Positions 48,295 through 56,672 of a stretch of DNA of 64,000 bases are shown piece after piece. The first letter of the stretch is position 1. Each line of letters starts with the position of its first letter. Where the stretch lies: the NCBI RefSeq assembly GCF_900590885.1, contig NZ_UUON01000030.1, positions 52,224-116,223 of the forward strand, written 5' to 3'. The position numbers were made by a program, and so were the translations under genes. The notes beneath the pieces are model-generated. The model ran no database searches. It worked only from the letters and a program-made list of their open reading frames with translations, and was not told where the DNA came from. The stretch comes from Pseudomonas viridiflava. GTDB lineage: Bacteria; Pseudomonadota; Gammaproteobacteria; Pseudomonadales; Pseudomonadaceae.

Positions 48295-49179
48295 TTACGG
48301 CTTGCGATAGCTATTGATGATCGCCGAGAAATCCTTGCCCCCTTCCCCACGCTGGCTCATCGATTGATACAACTGCTGGGCCACGGCGCCGAGGATCACC
48401 GGTTGCTTAACCTGGCGTGCGGCTTCGGTGGCCAGGCCCAAATCCTTGAGCATCAGGTCGGCCCCAAACCCACCGGTATAGCCACGCGATGATGGCGCGG
48501 TTTCGATCACGCCCGGCCAGGGGTTGTAGGTGTCGGAACTCCAGCAGCGCCCGGTGGAGCTGTTGATGATGCCCGCCAGCACTTGGGTGTCGATGCCCAG
48601 TGCATCGCCCAGGGCCATGGCTTCGCTGACGCCGACCATGCTGATGCCGAGCAACAGGTTGTTGCAGATCTTGGCGATTTGCCCGGTGCCTACATCGCCG
48701 CAATGCACGATGTTGCGGCCCATTTGCGCCAGCACCGGTTGCAGGGTGGCGAACAGGTCCGGGGTGGCGCCGACCATAAAGGTCAACGTCCCGGCTTGTG
48801 CGCCGCCAGTGCCGCCGGAGACCGGGGCGTCGGCCACGGTCACGCCCTGTTTGGCCGCCGCGGCGGACACATCGCGGATGGTCTGCGGGTCGATGGTGCT
48901 GCAATCCACCGCCGGCACGCCTTGGCCGATGCCGGCGAGCACACCGTCTTCATTCAACCAGACGGCGCGAACGTGGGCCGCGGCCGGCAGCATGGTAATC
49001 ACCAGTTCGGCGCCTTGGGCGGCATCACGCGGCGAGCCGCTGATGTTGCCGCCCAGCTCGGCGAGTTCCTTGAGCACATCCTGGTTCAGGTCGAACAGGT
49101 TCAGCGCGTGGCCGGCCTTGATCAGGTTACGGGCCATGGGCGCGCCCATGTTGCCCAAGCCGATAAATGCAATCTTCAT
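48295..49179 (-). CDS. mmsB: 3-hydroxyisobutyrate dehydrogenase
   Basis: 294 aa beta-hydroxyacid dehydrogenase. N-terminal NAD site MKIAFIGLGNMGAPMARNLIKAGH; DAPVSGGTGGAQAGTLTFMVG is the substrate motif; the catalytic Lys is in GQIAKICNNLLLG (about residue 171). It oxidises 3-hydroxyisobutyrate to methylmalonate semialdehyde in valine breakdown. It follows mmsA by 15 bp. Confidence 0.96.
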   Translation of the reverse strand: MKIAFIGLGNMGAPMARNLIKAGHALNLFDLNQDVLKELAELGGNISGSPRDAAQGAELVITMLPAAAHVRAVWLNEDGVLAGIGQGVPAVDCSTIDPQTIRDVSAAAAKQGVTVADAPVSGGTGGAQAGTLTFMVGATPDLFATLQPVLAQMGRNIVHCGDVGTGQIAKICNNLLLGISMVGVSEAMALGDALGIDTQVLAGIINSSTGRCWSSDTYNPWPGVIETAPSSRGYTGGFGADLMLKDLGLATEAARQVKQPVILGAVAQQLYQSMSQRGEGGKDFSAIINSYRKP

Positions 49180-49194
49180 GGTCGTCTCCCGGAA

Positions 49195-50712
49195 TCAGCG
49201 CAGGTTGATGGTGGTGTTGACGCCATCGTTGACCGTGTCGTCGTCGAACCAGCGGCTCGTGACGGTTTTGGTCTGGGTGTAGAACTGCACCACTTGCTTG
49301 CCGTACGGGCCCAGGTCGCCGAGCTTGGAGCCACGTGAACCGGTGAAACTGAAGAACGGCACCGGCACCGGGATCGGGATGTTAATGCCGACCTGGCCTA
49401 CATCAATTTCGCTCTGGAACTTACGCGCCGCCGCACCGCTTTGGGTGAAAAGACCGGTGCCGTTGCCGAACGGGTTGGCGTTGACCAGCGCGATGGCCTC
49501 ATCCAGCGTGGCCACTTCCAGCACCACCAGCACCGGACCGAAGATTTCCTGGGTGTAGATCTGCATGTCGGTGGTCACGCCCGAGAACAGGGTCGGGCCG
49601 ACGAAGTTGCCTTGCTCGAAGCCCGGCACCTTGATGTCGCGGCCATCCAGCTCAAGCTTGGCGCCTTCTTTCACGCCGCTTTCGATCAGCTCGAGGATGC
49701 GTGCCTTGGCGCGTTTGGAAATCACCGGGCCGACATCGGTGCCGGCTTCGCTGCCCGCATTGACCTTGAGCTTTTGCGCCAGCGCCTTCAGATCCGGCAG
49801 CCATTGCTTGGCCGCGCCCACCAGCACCACCACCGAGGTGGCCATGCACCGCTGGCCCGCCGCGCCAAAACCGGCGCCGACCAGCGCGTTGAGGGTGTGT
49901 TCACGGTTGGCATCCGGCAGCACCACCGCATGGTTCTTGGCGCCCATCATCGACTGCACGCGCTTGCCGTGTTTACCGGCCAGGTCGTAAACGTGGGTAC
50001 CCACGGCGGTCGAGCCGACGAAGGACACGGCCTTGATGTCTTTATGGGTGCACAGCGCATCCACCACATCCTTGCCGCCATGCACCACGTTAAGCACACC
50101 AGGCGGCACGCCGGCTTCCAGCGCCAGCTCCACCAGCAGCATTGTCGACAGCGGGTCTTGCTCGGACGGCTTGAGGACGAAAGTGTTACCGCAGGCAATC
50201 GCCATCGGGAACATCCACAGCGGAATCATCGCCGGGAAGTTGAACGGGGTAATGCCGGCACACACGCCGATAGGTTGGCGCAGGGTGTAGGTGTCGACGC
50301 CACCGGCGACGTTTTCGGCGAATTCGCCCATCTGCAAGGTGCCGATGGAGCACGCATGTTCCACCACTTCCAGGCCACGGAAAATATCGCCCTCGGCATC
50401 GGCAATGGTCTTACCCTGCTCGGCGCTGAGGACTACGGCGATGCGTTTAGAGTGTTCGCGGATCAAGGCTTGCAGCTTGAGCATGATGCGCATGCGCGCG
50501 CCGATCGGCGTGAGCTTCCAGGTCTGGAAGGCTGTATGGGCGGCGTCGATGGCGGCGTTAACTTCATCGGCGGTGGCGAAAGGGACTTTGGCCAGCACTT
50601 GCTGGGTGGCCGGGTTGACGATGTCTTGCCATTGGGTGGTCTTGGACTCGACCCATTCACCGTTGATCAGCAGCTTGACCTGCTGCACGGAAATATCGGC
50701 GGATGCGTTCAT
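49195..50712 (-). CDS. mmsA: Methylmalonate-semialdehyde dehydrogenase (CoA-acylating)
   Basis: 505 aa aldehyde dehydrogenase, EC 1.2.1.27. It converts methylmalonate semialdehyde to propionyl-CoA. LLINGEWVESKTTQWQDIVNPATQQVLAKVPF is the family opening; GITPFNFPAMIPLWMFPMAIACGNTFVLKPSEQDP and the catalytic Cys in GAAGQRCMATSV follow. Start at 50712 (TTTGGAGACCAC upstream); the extension of 77 codons runs through the promoter and is rejected. First gene of mmsAB. Confidence 0.96.
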   Translation of the reverse strand: MNASADISVQQVKLLINGEWVESKTTQWQDIVNPATQQVLAKVPFATADEVNAAIDAAHTAFQTWKLTPIGARMRIMLKLQALIREHSKRIAVVLSAEQGKTIADAEGDIFRGLEVVEHACSIGTLQMGEFAENVAGGVDTYTLRQPIGVCAGITPFNFPAMIPLWMFPMAIACGNTFVLKPSEQDPLSTMLLVELALEAGVPPGVLNVVHGGKDVVDALCTHKDIKAVSFVGSTAVGTHVYDLAGKHGKRVQSMMGAKNHAVVLPDANREHTLNALVGAGFGAAGQRCMATSVVVLVGAAKQWLPDLKALAQKLKVNAGSEAGTDVGPVISKRAKARILELIESGVKEGAKLELDGRDIKVPGFEQGNFVGPTLFSGVTTDMQIYTQEIFGPVLVVLEVATLDEAIALVNANPFGNGTGLFTQSGAAARKFQSEIDVGQVGINIPIPVPVPFFSFTGSRGSKLGDLGPYGKQVVQFYTQTKTVTSRWFDDDTVNDGVNTTINLR

Positions 50713-50747
50713 GTGGTCTCCAAATCTTATAGTTATGCTAGAGAACC

Positions 50748-50765
50748 AAGGCGTTGAATCGCCTT
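50748..50765. promoter_or_regulatory. Candidate operator between mmsA and the LysR gene
   Basis: AAGGCG-TTGAAT-CGCCTT, a 6-bp perfect dyad, 36 bp upstream of mmsA and 81 bp before the LysR gene. LysR-type sites of this size are common in divergent gaps. Confidence 0.45.
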
Positions 50766-50845
50766 GAAGAATGAGGCGTTCGGACTGTTTTTGGAGTATA
50801 GATGTGCAAATCTCTAATAAGAACGCACATAAAAGCCGGTCCAAT

Positions 50846-51793
50846 ATGCAAAAAAACATCACATCATTGGGCTCCCTGAACTGGGATGACCTGAAGTTTT
50901 TCCTCGAAGTCGCTCGCACCCGCAAGGCCAGCGTGGCCGCCAAACGCCTGGCGGTGGACTACACCACGGTATCGCGGCGTATCAGCTCGCTGGAAGTGTC
51001 ACTCGGCACGTTGCTGTTCGAAAAATCCCGGACCAACGGTTTTGTGCTCACCACCGAAGGCCAGCGTTTGCTGGGTTACGCGGAGTCCATCGAAAGCACC
51101 CTGCACATGGCCTGCGAGCAGGTCTCCGGCTCCGGCGTGGCGCTGTCCGGCCACGTGCGCATGGGCTGCACCGAAGGGTTCGGCAGCTTCTTCGTCACCC
51201 CGCAGCTGAGCCACTTTGTCGACACCTACCCGGCCATCTCGGTGGACATCCTGCCCCTGCCCCACTTCATCAGCCTGTCCAAGCGCGAAGCCGACATCGT
51301 CATCGCCCTGGAACGCCCCGAGCACGGGCCTTACGTGTGCTGCAAACTGTGCGACTACAAATTGCAGCTGTACGCGACCCAGGAATACCTCGACCAGCAC
51401 CCACCCATCCGCAAACCGGCGGATTTGGCCGAGCATCCGTTTATCAGCTATGTGGATGACCTGGCGTTCAGCTCCGAGCTGCTCTACCTGGCCAACGTGG
51501 TCCCCGGCGCCAGCGCGAGTTTGCGCAGTACCAGCGTGATCGCCCAGTACGTGGCCGCGCAGCAGGGCCGGTCGATGGCGATATTGCCGTGTTTTCTGGC
51601 GGCGCAGGACCCGCGGTTGTTGCCGGTGCTGGGGGAGCAGATTGCGATTACGCGGCAGTTCTGGATGTACTGCCGGGAGGACTTGAGGAAGTTGAAACGG
51701 ATTACGTTGTTGTGGGATTACATCCGCGAGGTGACGGAGCAGAACCAGGGGTTGTTGATGGGGGAAACGCGGGAGATAACGTTCGCGGATTAA
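50846..51793 (+). CDS. LysR-type regulator, probable activator of mmsAB
   Basis: 315 aa. LNWDDLKFFLEVARTRKASVAAKRLAVDYTTVSRRISSLEVSLGTLLFEKSRTNGFVLTTEGQRLL is the winged helix (residues 12-77). Divergent from mmsAB, the usual place for its controller. In P. aeruginosa the mms regulator MmsR is an AraC-type protein, so the control gene here is of a different family. Start ATG at 50846 preferred over a start 25 codons upstream. Confidence 0.9.
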   Translation: MQKNITSLGSLNWDDLKFFLEVARTRKASVAAKRLAVDYTTVSRRISSLEVSLGTLLFEKSRTNGFVLTTEGQRLLGYAESIESTLHMACEQVSGSGVALSGHVRMGCTEGFGSFFVTPQLSHFVDTYPAISVDILPLPHFISLSKREADIVIALERPEHGPYVCCKLCDYKLQLYATQEYLDQHPPIRKPADLAEHPFISYVDDLAFSSELLYLANVVPGASASLRSTSVIAQYVAAQQGRSMAILPCFLAAQDPRLLPVLGEQIAITRQFWMYCREDLRKLKRITLLWDYIREVTEQNQGLLMGETREITFAD

Positions 51794-51813
51794 ACGTTAA
51801 GCGAACACTGAAA

Positions 51814-51841
51814 ATGTGGGAGGGGGCTTGCCCCCTCCCAC
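51814..51841. repeat. Single REP hairpin
   Basis: ATGTGGGAGGGGGC-TT-GCCCCCTCCCA, 11-bp stem plus flanks, between the LysR gene and a small minus-strand gene. Confidence 0.85.
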
Positions 51842-51878
51842 CTTTGATTGCATTTCATATTGGAACTGGCGAGCTGGT

Positions 51879-52112
51879 TCAGCCTGCATCACCCCACACA
51901 AAGTTCCAGCTGGTGCGCCTGGCGCCGTGAATCGTATTGATGAGGTTATTTTCAAAGTCGGTGTGGTTGATCTCGCCGGTAAACGTGACAGTGCGCGACG
52001 CGTTGTCTCCTTCTACCGAGACCAGAACGCCGCCGACGGCCTCAATGGCGCCTCGAAGTTGAATGTCATTGGGTGCACTGTTCTGATTCTTTTCAACAAT
52101 TACAATACTCAT
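51879..52112 (-). CDS. Hypothetical protein, 77 aa
   Basis: MSIVIVEKNQNSAPNDIQLRGAIEAVGG.. ending TSWNFVWGDAG. AGAGGTGA precedes the ATG at a good distance. No signal peptide, no membrane segment and no motif that I recognise. The alternating VLVSVEGDNASRTVTFTGEIN suggests beta strands. It stands alone between REP DNA and the yfi operon, with 120 bp to the yfiB end in which nothing distinctive is seen. Confidence 0.65.
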   Translation of the reverse strand: MSIVIVEKNQNSAPNDIQLRGAIEAVGGVLVSVEGDNASRTVTFTGEINHTDFENNLINTIHGARRTSWNFVWGDAG

Positions 52113-52232
52113 GATGTCACCTCTATCTGGACGGACGTTGTGTCAGCGAAGGTACTGACAGGCCCACTGTAGGCAGCCTCCGCCCAGGCAGATAAGTATC
52201 TCTGAGGTAACACTCGCCGTGTCTACGGCGGC

Positions 52233-52724
52233 TTAATCGGCCATCACCACTATCGACACGCGCCGGTTCTCGGTGCGCCCCGCCGCCGTGTCGTTAGACG
52301 CCACCGGCTCGCTGCTGCCCAGGCCGCGCAGTTGGACGTTTTGTTCTTTCATGCCCACACCAACCAATACCGTGGCCACGCTTTTGGCGCGGCGCAGGGA
52401 CAGTTGCTGGTTGTAGGTCTCCTTACCCGAGCCGTCGGTGTGGCCGTCGACGCGCACGCGTTCGATGCCAACGCCCAACAGGGCCTTGCCGATGCGCTGG
52501 ACGATGTCGGTGCTGGGCTGGTTGAGGGTTTCGACGTCGCTGCCAAACAGCACTTTGCCGGACAGCCCAAACGCCCAGCCTTCGTCGGTCAGCTCAAAGC
52601 CTTGTTGTTTGAGCACGGCCACTTGCGCCGGGGTCAGGCCTTTGGGCGGGGCGCTCTGGCAGCCGCCGAGGGCCAGGCAGGCCAGCAGCAAAGTGATAAA
52701 CATAAAGCGTGCAGTCGAGAACAA
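52233..52724 (-). CDS. yfiB: Outer-membrane lipoprotein YfiB (OmpA-like)
   Basis: 163 aa from a TTG start at 52724 that has AGGAG eight bases upstream; the ATG at 52703 has none. The TTG start gives FSTARFMFITLLLACLALGGC, a lipoprotein signal with Cys at the lipobox. The C-terminal OmpA domain (about 55-163) has VDGHTDGSGKETYNQQLSLRRAKSVATVL, which binds peptidoglycan. In the YfiBNR module YfiB sequesters YfiR and so frees YfiN. Last gene of yfiR-yfiN-yfiB, 4 nt after the yfiN stop. Confidence 0.9.
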   Translation of the reverse strand: MFSTARFMFITLLLACLALGGCQSAPPKGLTPAQVAVLKQQGFELTDEGWAFGLSGKVLFGSDVETLNQPSTDIVQRIGKALLGVGIERVRVDGHTDGSGKETYNQQLSLRRAKSVATVLVGVGMKEQNVQLRGLGSSEPVASNDTAAGRTENRRVSIVVMAD

Positions 52725-52728
52725 GGGA

Positions 52729-53991
52729 TCAACTCCTGTGTTGTACGTTGACGACAGGGCTCTGCGGCGCCGCCGTGTGCTGGCCGCCCTGGGACGAGCG
52801 CTTGGCCTGGTACATCGCCACGTCGGCAGCATTGAGCAAGGTGCCGGGCGTGGCGCCATGATCGGGGTAGAGGGCGATGCCGATACTGAGGGAGGTCAAC
52901 ACCTGAGTGTTGCCGGGCACGTCAATCGGCGTGTCCATGCTGGCGATGATCTTGTCTGCGATGCGCTGGGCATCTTCAGCCTTGTGCAACGGCGCCAGCA
53001 GCACGGCGAACTCATCGCCGCCCAGGCGTGCCACCAGGTCATCGTCGCGCAGTTGCGCGCGCACGCGGTCGGCCACGGCCACCAGCACCGCATCGCCGGC
53101 GGCGTGGCCGAAGTTGTCGTTGATGTCTTTGAAACGGTCGCTGTCGAGGAACAGCACCGCCACCCGCTCGTTGACCTTGGCCGCGCTGCGCAGGGCGCGA
53201 ATCAGGCGGCCCTCGAAGAACGCGCGGTTGGGCAAGCCGGTGAGGCTGTCGTGGCTGGCCTGGTGCGCGAGGGTTTCGTTCTCGCTTTGCAGGTGGCTGT
53301 GCCAGGCTTCCATTTCGCTGAGCAACGCATTGAAGTCGCTGCCCAGGCTGTCGAGTTCGGCGATGCGGGCCGGCGGTACGCGGCGGTCGAAGTCGCGCTC
53401 GCTGCGGGCGGCGTGGGCGACGGCGGCGAGGCTTTGCAGCGGGCCGGTGATGCCGCGCAGCAGGCGCCGCGCCAGGTGCAGGGCCACCCAGGCACTGAGG
53501 GCGGTGCAGACCAGAATCCCGGCCAGCCCGCTGAGCAGAAAGCGCAACAGGCTGCCACCGTGCCCGGTGAGGTGGATGCTGCCGACGGTGCGCCCCTGGT
53601 GCAGGATCGGCTGGCTGATCGGCTGTTCGAGCAGCGCGTGCGCCAGTTGCAGCTCAACCCGTGACAGCACGCCGGTTTCCGGCCGAGCCCAGTGCGCCAG
53701 CAACCTGCCATTGGCGTCCAGCACATCGGCCTCGGCAACTTCTTCGGTGGAGGCAATCAGGCTCAGCGCTTCGGTGGCTGCCGCGCGGTCGTTGAACACC
53801 ACCGCCGCTTCCACGGTGTAGTTGATGGAACGCGCGATCAGGTGCAGGTTGTGCTCGGCATACACGCGCAGCGCCAGCACGCCAAGCAGGGTCAGGGACA
53901 CACTGGCCAGGGTCACGGCCACCAGGGCGAGGATCAGATGCCCCCTGCCGATCACCGAGCGCAGGGTGGGGCGAACAGTCTGGATGGTCAT
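52729..53991 (-). CDS. yfiN: Diguanylate cyclase YfiN (TpbB)
   Basis: 420 aa. Membrane segment 1 (about 18-42, LILALVAVTLASVSLTLLGVLALRV), a periplasmic sensing domain (to about 155) with RSINYTVEAAVVFNDRAAATEAL, membrane segment 2, HAMP, and a GGDEF domain. The active site is RLGGDEFAVLL, intact; RDDD five residues before it is the c-di-GMP inhibitory site. YfiN makes c-di-GMP, leading to biofilm and small-colony traits, and is held inactive by YfiR. ATGA overlap with yfiR upstream. Confidence 0.95.
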   Translation of the reverse strand: MTIQTVRPTLRSVIGRGHLILALVAVTLASVSLTLLGVLALRVYAEHNLHLIARSINYTVEAAVVFNDRAAATEALSLIASTEEVAEADVLDANGRLLAHWARPETGVLSRVELQLAHALLEQPISQPILHQGRTVGSIHLTGHGGSLLRFLLSGLAGILVCTALSAWVALHLARRLLRGITGPLQSLAAVAHAARSERDFDRRVPPARIAELDSLGSDFNALLSEMEAWHSHLQSENETLAHQASHDSLTGLPNRAFFEGRLIRALRSAAKVNERVAVLFLDSDRFKDINDNFGHAAGDAVLVAVADRVRAQLRDDDLVARLGGDEFAVLLAPLHKAEDAQRIADKIIASMDTPIDVPGNTQVLTSLSIGIALYPDHGATPGTLLNAADVAMYQAKRSSQGGQHTAAPQSPVVNVQHRS

Positions 53992-54554
53992 GGCGCGGGC
54001 GCCCGACGGCGAGAAAGTTGCAACACGCTGGGGTGAATGCGCACGCCGCTGCGCGCCACCGAGTCGAGGTTGACCTCGAACGACACCTGCTCATCGGCCA
54101 CCCGCAGGCAGAACAGGCTGCCCACCGTGCACTGGTCGCCGCCTTCACTGATGCTGAGCACCGGGTGGCCGATCAGCGAGGCGAATAAACGGCTGCGTTC
54201 ATCGCCGGTGAGCTTGCCGATGTACACGGCGTCACAGGCATTGGCGATATCGGGATTGTCGGCCAGCAGGCGCTGCACCTCCACCGGGCGGCCGGTGGCC
54301 TGGGTGGTGCCTTTGACCAGGTCGTCGGTGTATTGGGTCGGCCCGACAATGCACAGGCGCAGTTGCGCAGGCTCTACCGGCCAGCGCGCATAACTGAGGA
54401 TGCCCAGCACCACTTGGGTCACCGCCTGGGCGCGGGAGTCGGCTGGGCTGGGGGCCTGGGCAAAAGTGTCAGGTGCGAGCAGGCACAAAACCGCCATCAG
54501 CAGCAGGTGTCTCCAGCTCAAACTACGCTCTGTGGATGAGACAGCCACGTTCAT
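53988..54554 (-). CDS. yfiR: Periplasmic repressor YfiR
   Basis: 188 aa with signal peptide (SWRHLLLMAVLCLLAPDTFAQA). The mature YfiR family domain has QVVLGILSYARWPVEPAQLRLCIVGP, CDAVYIGKL and CTVGSLFCLRVADEQVSFEVNLDSVARSGVRI; four cysteines match the two disulfides known for the family. It binds the periplasmic part of YfiN and keeps it off. First gene of the three-gene operon; overlap with yfiN by 4 nt. Confidence 0.94.
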   Translation of the reverse strand: MNVAVSSTERSLSWRHLLLMAVLCLLAPDTFAQAPSPADSRAQAVTQVVLGILSYARWPVEPAQLRLCIVGPTQYTDDLVKGTTQATGRPVEVQRLLADNPDIANACDAVYIGKLTGDERSRLFASLIGHPVLSISEGGDQCTVGSLFCLRVADEQVSFEVNLDSVARSGVRIHPSVLQLSRRRAPAP

Positions 54555-54617
54555 GCAGCGATTCTCTCAGGTGTCTTCGGGGTGATGCCGCAACGATAGC
54601 ACAGCGTAAGATTTTTC

Positions 54618-56672
54618 TTACTCCGCCCCCAGCTCCAGCATCAACCCGCTCAGGCGCTTGACCTTGCGCCGCACGGCCTCTTCAAACACCCCGCCACGCG
54701 GTTCGATCAGGCTGAACCAGCGCTTGGCCCGGGTAATGCCGGTGTAGATCAGCTCTTTGGTCAACACCGGGTTGAGGGCGTCCGGCAGGATCAGCGCGGT
54801 GTGGGTGAACTCCGAGCCCTGGGATTTGTGCACGGTCATGGCGTACACGGTTTCCACATCATTCAGGCGGCTGGGCAGTACAAATCGTACGCCACCCTGG
54901 CCATCGTTACGTGGGAAGGCGACGCGCAGCACCTGAGGGCCGCCGTCGCTTTCGGGCAGTTTGAGGGCGATGCCGATGTCGCCGTTCATCAGGCCCAGGC
55001 CATAATCATTGCGGGTCATCAGCACCGGGCGACCTTCATACCATTGCTCGTCGCCCTCGATCAGCCGCACTTTGCGCAAGGCCGCGGTGATGCGCAGGTT
55101 CAGCCCTTCTACACCCCAAGGGCCCTTGCGCACGGCGCAGAGCAACTGGAACGCGTCGAAGGCTTGCAACAGGTGTTGCGCCCAGTGGGTCCAGGCGAGG
55201 TCTTCGCGCGGGGTATCCAGGGCCGGGCGCGCGCTGTGCAGCAGGTTGAGGTAGAAGCGATAACCTTCGGCGCCACCGCCCTGGCCGTCCAGTACCAGGC
55301 GCTCCAGGGCAGTGTCGTGCTCGCCCTTGAGGCTGACGCAGAACAGGTCGGCGTGGCTGCGCGCGGCGAGCAGCTTGCGCGCTTCGTCGGCGTTTTGCTG
55401 GTTGACCCAGCGGGCCAGCTGGCCAATGCCGCTGCCCTCGCCGAAACGCCGCGAGTAACGCAGCATCACCACTTGCTGGGCCAGCGGGTGGCTGCCGTCG
55501 AGGTCTTCGTGCAGGCCGCTGGCGCCGAGGTCTTCGCCGCTGACGGTTTGCAGCCATTGGCGCGTTTGGGCGCTGTACCAGCCGGCTTCGGCGTCGCGGC
55601 ACAAATCGCCGAGCACGGCGCCGGCCTCCACCGAGGCCAGCTGGTCCTTGTCGCCCAGCAGCACCAGGCGGGCGTGGGGCGGCAAGGCGTCGAGCAGGTT
55701 GGCCATCATTTCCAGGTCGATCATCGACGCTTCATCCACCACCAGCACATCCAGCGGCAACGGGTTGCCCAGGTGGTGACGGAAATGGCGGGTGCCCGGG
55801 CGGCTGCCCAGCAGGCGGTGAACGGTGGTGACCTGGGTCGGGATTTTTTCCTTCACGTTTTCCGGCACTTTCAGCGACAGCACTTGCTGGCTGATGGACT
55901 CGGTGAGGCGCGCGGCGGCCTTGCCGGTGGGCGCGGCCAGGCGGATGCGCAACGGGATGCCGGCTTCCACGGCGGGCGCCTGCAACAGCGCGAGCAGGCG
56001 CACTACGGTGGTGGTCTTGCCGGTGCCGGGGCCGCCGGTGACGATGCTGAAGGCACCGCGAGTGGCCAAGGCGCAGGCGAGTTTCTGCCAGTCGATCACG
56101 CCGTCGGGCGGCGCCTGGTCGAACAGGCTGTTGAGGCGTTGCGGCAGATCGGCGGCGACGGTTTCCCGGGTCGCGAGGCGCAGTCGCAAGGCCGTGTCGA
56201 TACGCCGTTCGTAGGTCCAGTAGCGGCGCAAGTACAGGCGCTTGCCCGACAACACCAAGGGGCGGCTTTGGGCAGACTCACTGCCATCCACCGCCAGCGC
56301 GACCAAGTGGCTGGCAGCCAGGGCCTGGCACCAATGCGCACCGTCGAGGCCATCGAGCAATTGCGACGGCAGCAGCATGGCGCCGGTTTGCAGGTCGCCT
56401 TCGGGGGGCAATGAGAGGGCGAAGTCCGGTGCGTTGAGGGTTTCGAACAGGTCCAGGCACACGTGGCCGTGGCCCAACTGATGGCTGGTAAGCGCCGCAG
56501 CCAGCAGCACCAAGGGGTCGGCCTGCGGGTCAAGTTCGTGCAGGAAGCCGACGAAGGCTTTGTCCAGCGCACGCAGCCAGCCGCGTTCAACCCAACGCTC
56601 CAATAGCTGCAGCAGGTCGGCGGCGTGGCTCAGCGGCGCCAGCGCTTCCAACGGTAACGGCGACAGGCTCAT
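54618..56672 (-). CDS. recD: Exonuclease V subunit RecD
   Basis: 684 aa, SF1 5'-3' helicase subunit. Walker A is IVTGGPGTGKTTTVVRLL (about residue 200), Walker B region LDVLVVDEASMIDLEMMANLL, and ..YAMTVHKSQGSEFTHTALILP is motif V/VI. Third gene of recC-recB-recD; starts 4 nt inside recB. RecBCD loads RecA at chi and degrades foreign linear DNA. Confidence 0.96.
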   Translation of the reverse strand: MSLSPLPLEALAPLSHAADLLQLLERWVERGWLRALDKAFVGFLHELDPQADPLVLLAAALTSHQLGHGHVCLDLFETLNAPDFALSLPPEGDLQTGAMLLPSQLLDGLDGAHWCQALAASHLVALAVDGSESAQSRPLVLSGKRLYLRRYWTYERRIDTALRLRLATRETVAADLPQRLNSLFDQAPPDGVIDWQKLACALATRGAFSIVTGGPGTGKTTTVVRLLALLQAPAVEAGIPLRIRLAAPTGKAAARLTESISQQVLSLKVPENVKEKIPTQVTTVHRLLGSRPGTRHFRHHLGNPLPLDVLVVDEASMIDLEMMANLLDALPPHARLVLLGDKDQLASVEAGAVLGDLCRDAEAGWYSAQTRQWLQTVSGEDLGASGLHEDLDGSHPLAQQVVMLRYSRRFGEGSGIGQLARWVNQQNADEARKLLAARSHADLFCVSLKGEHDTALERLVLDGQGGGAEGYRFYLNLLHSARPALDTPREDLAWTHWAQHLLQAFDAFQLLCAVRKGPWGVEGLNLRITAALRKVRLIEGDEQWYEGRPVLMTRNDYGLGLMNGDIGIALKLPESDGGPQVLRVAFPRNDGQGGVRFVLPSRLNDVETVYAMTVHKSQGSEFTHTALILPDALNPVLTKELIYTGITRAKRWFSLIEPRGGVFEEAVRRKVKRLSGLMLELGAE

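Noticed and set aside
2081..51841. The many GGGGGCAAGCCCCC palindromes as a CRISPR array
   Set aside because: They are dispersed single or paired hairpins between genes, not regularly spaced repeats with spacers.
54801..56414. A 537-codon plus-strand open frame inside recD
   Set aside because: Antisense shadow of recD in GC-rich DNA; low-complexity composition and no family match.
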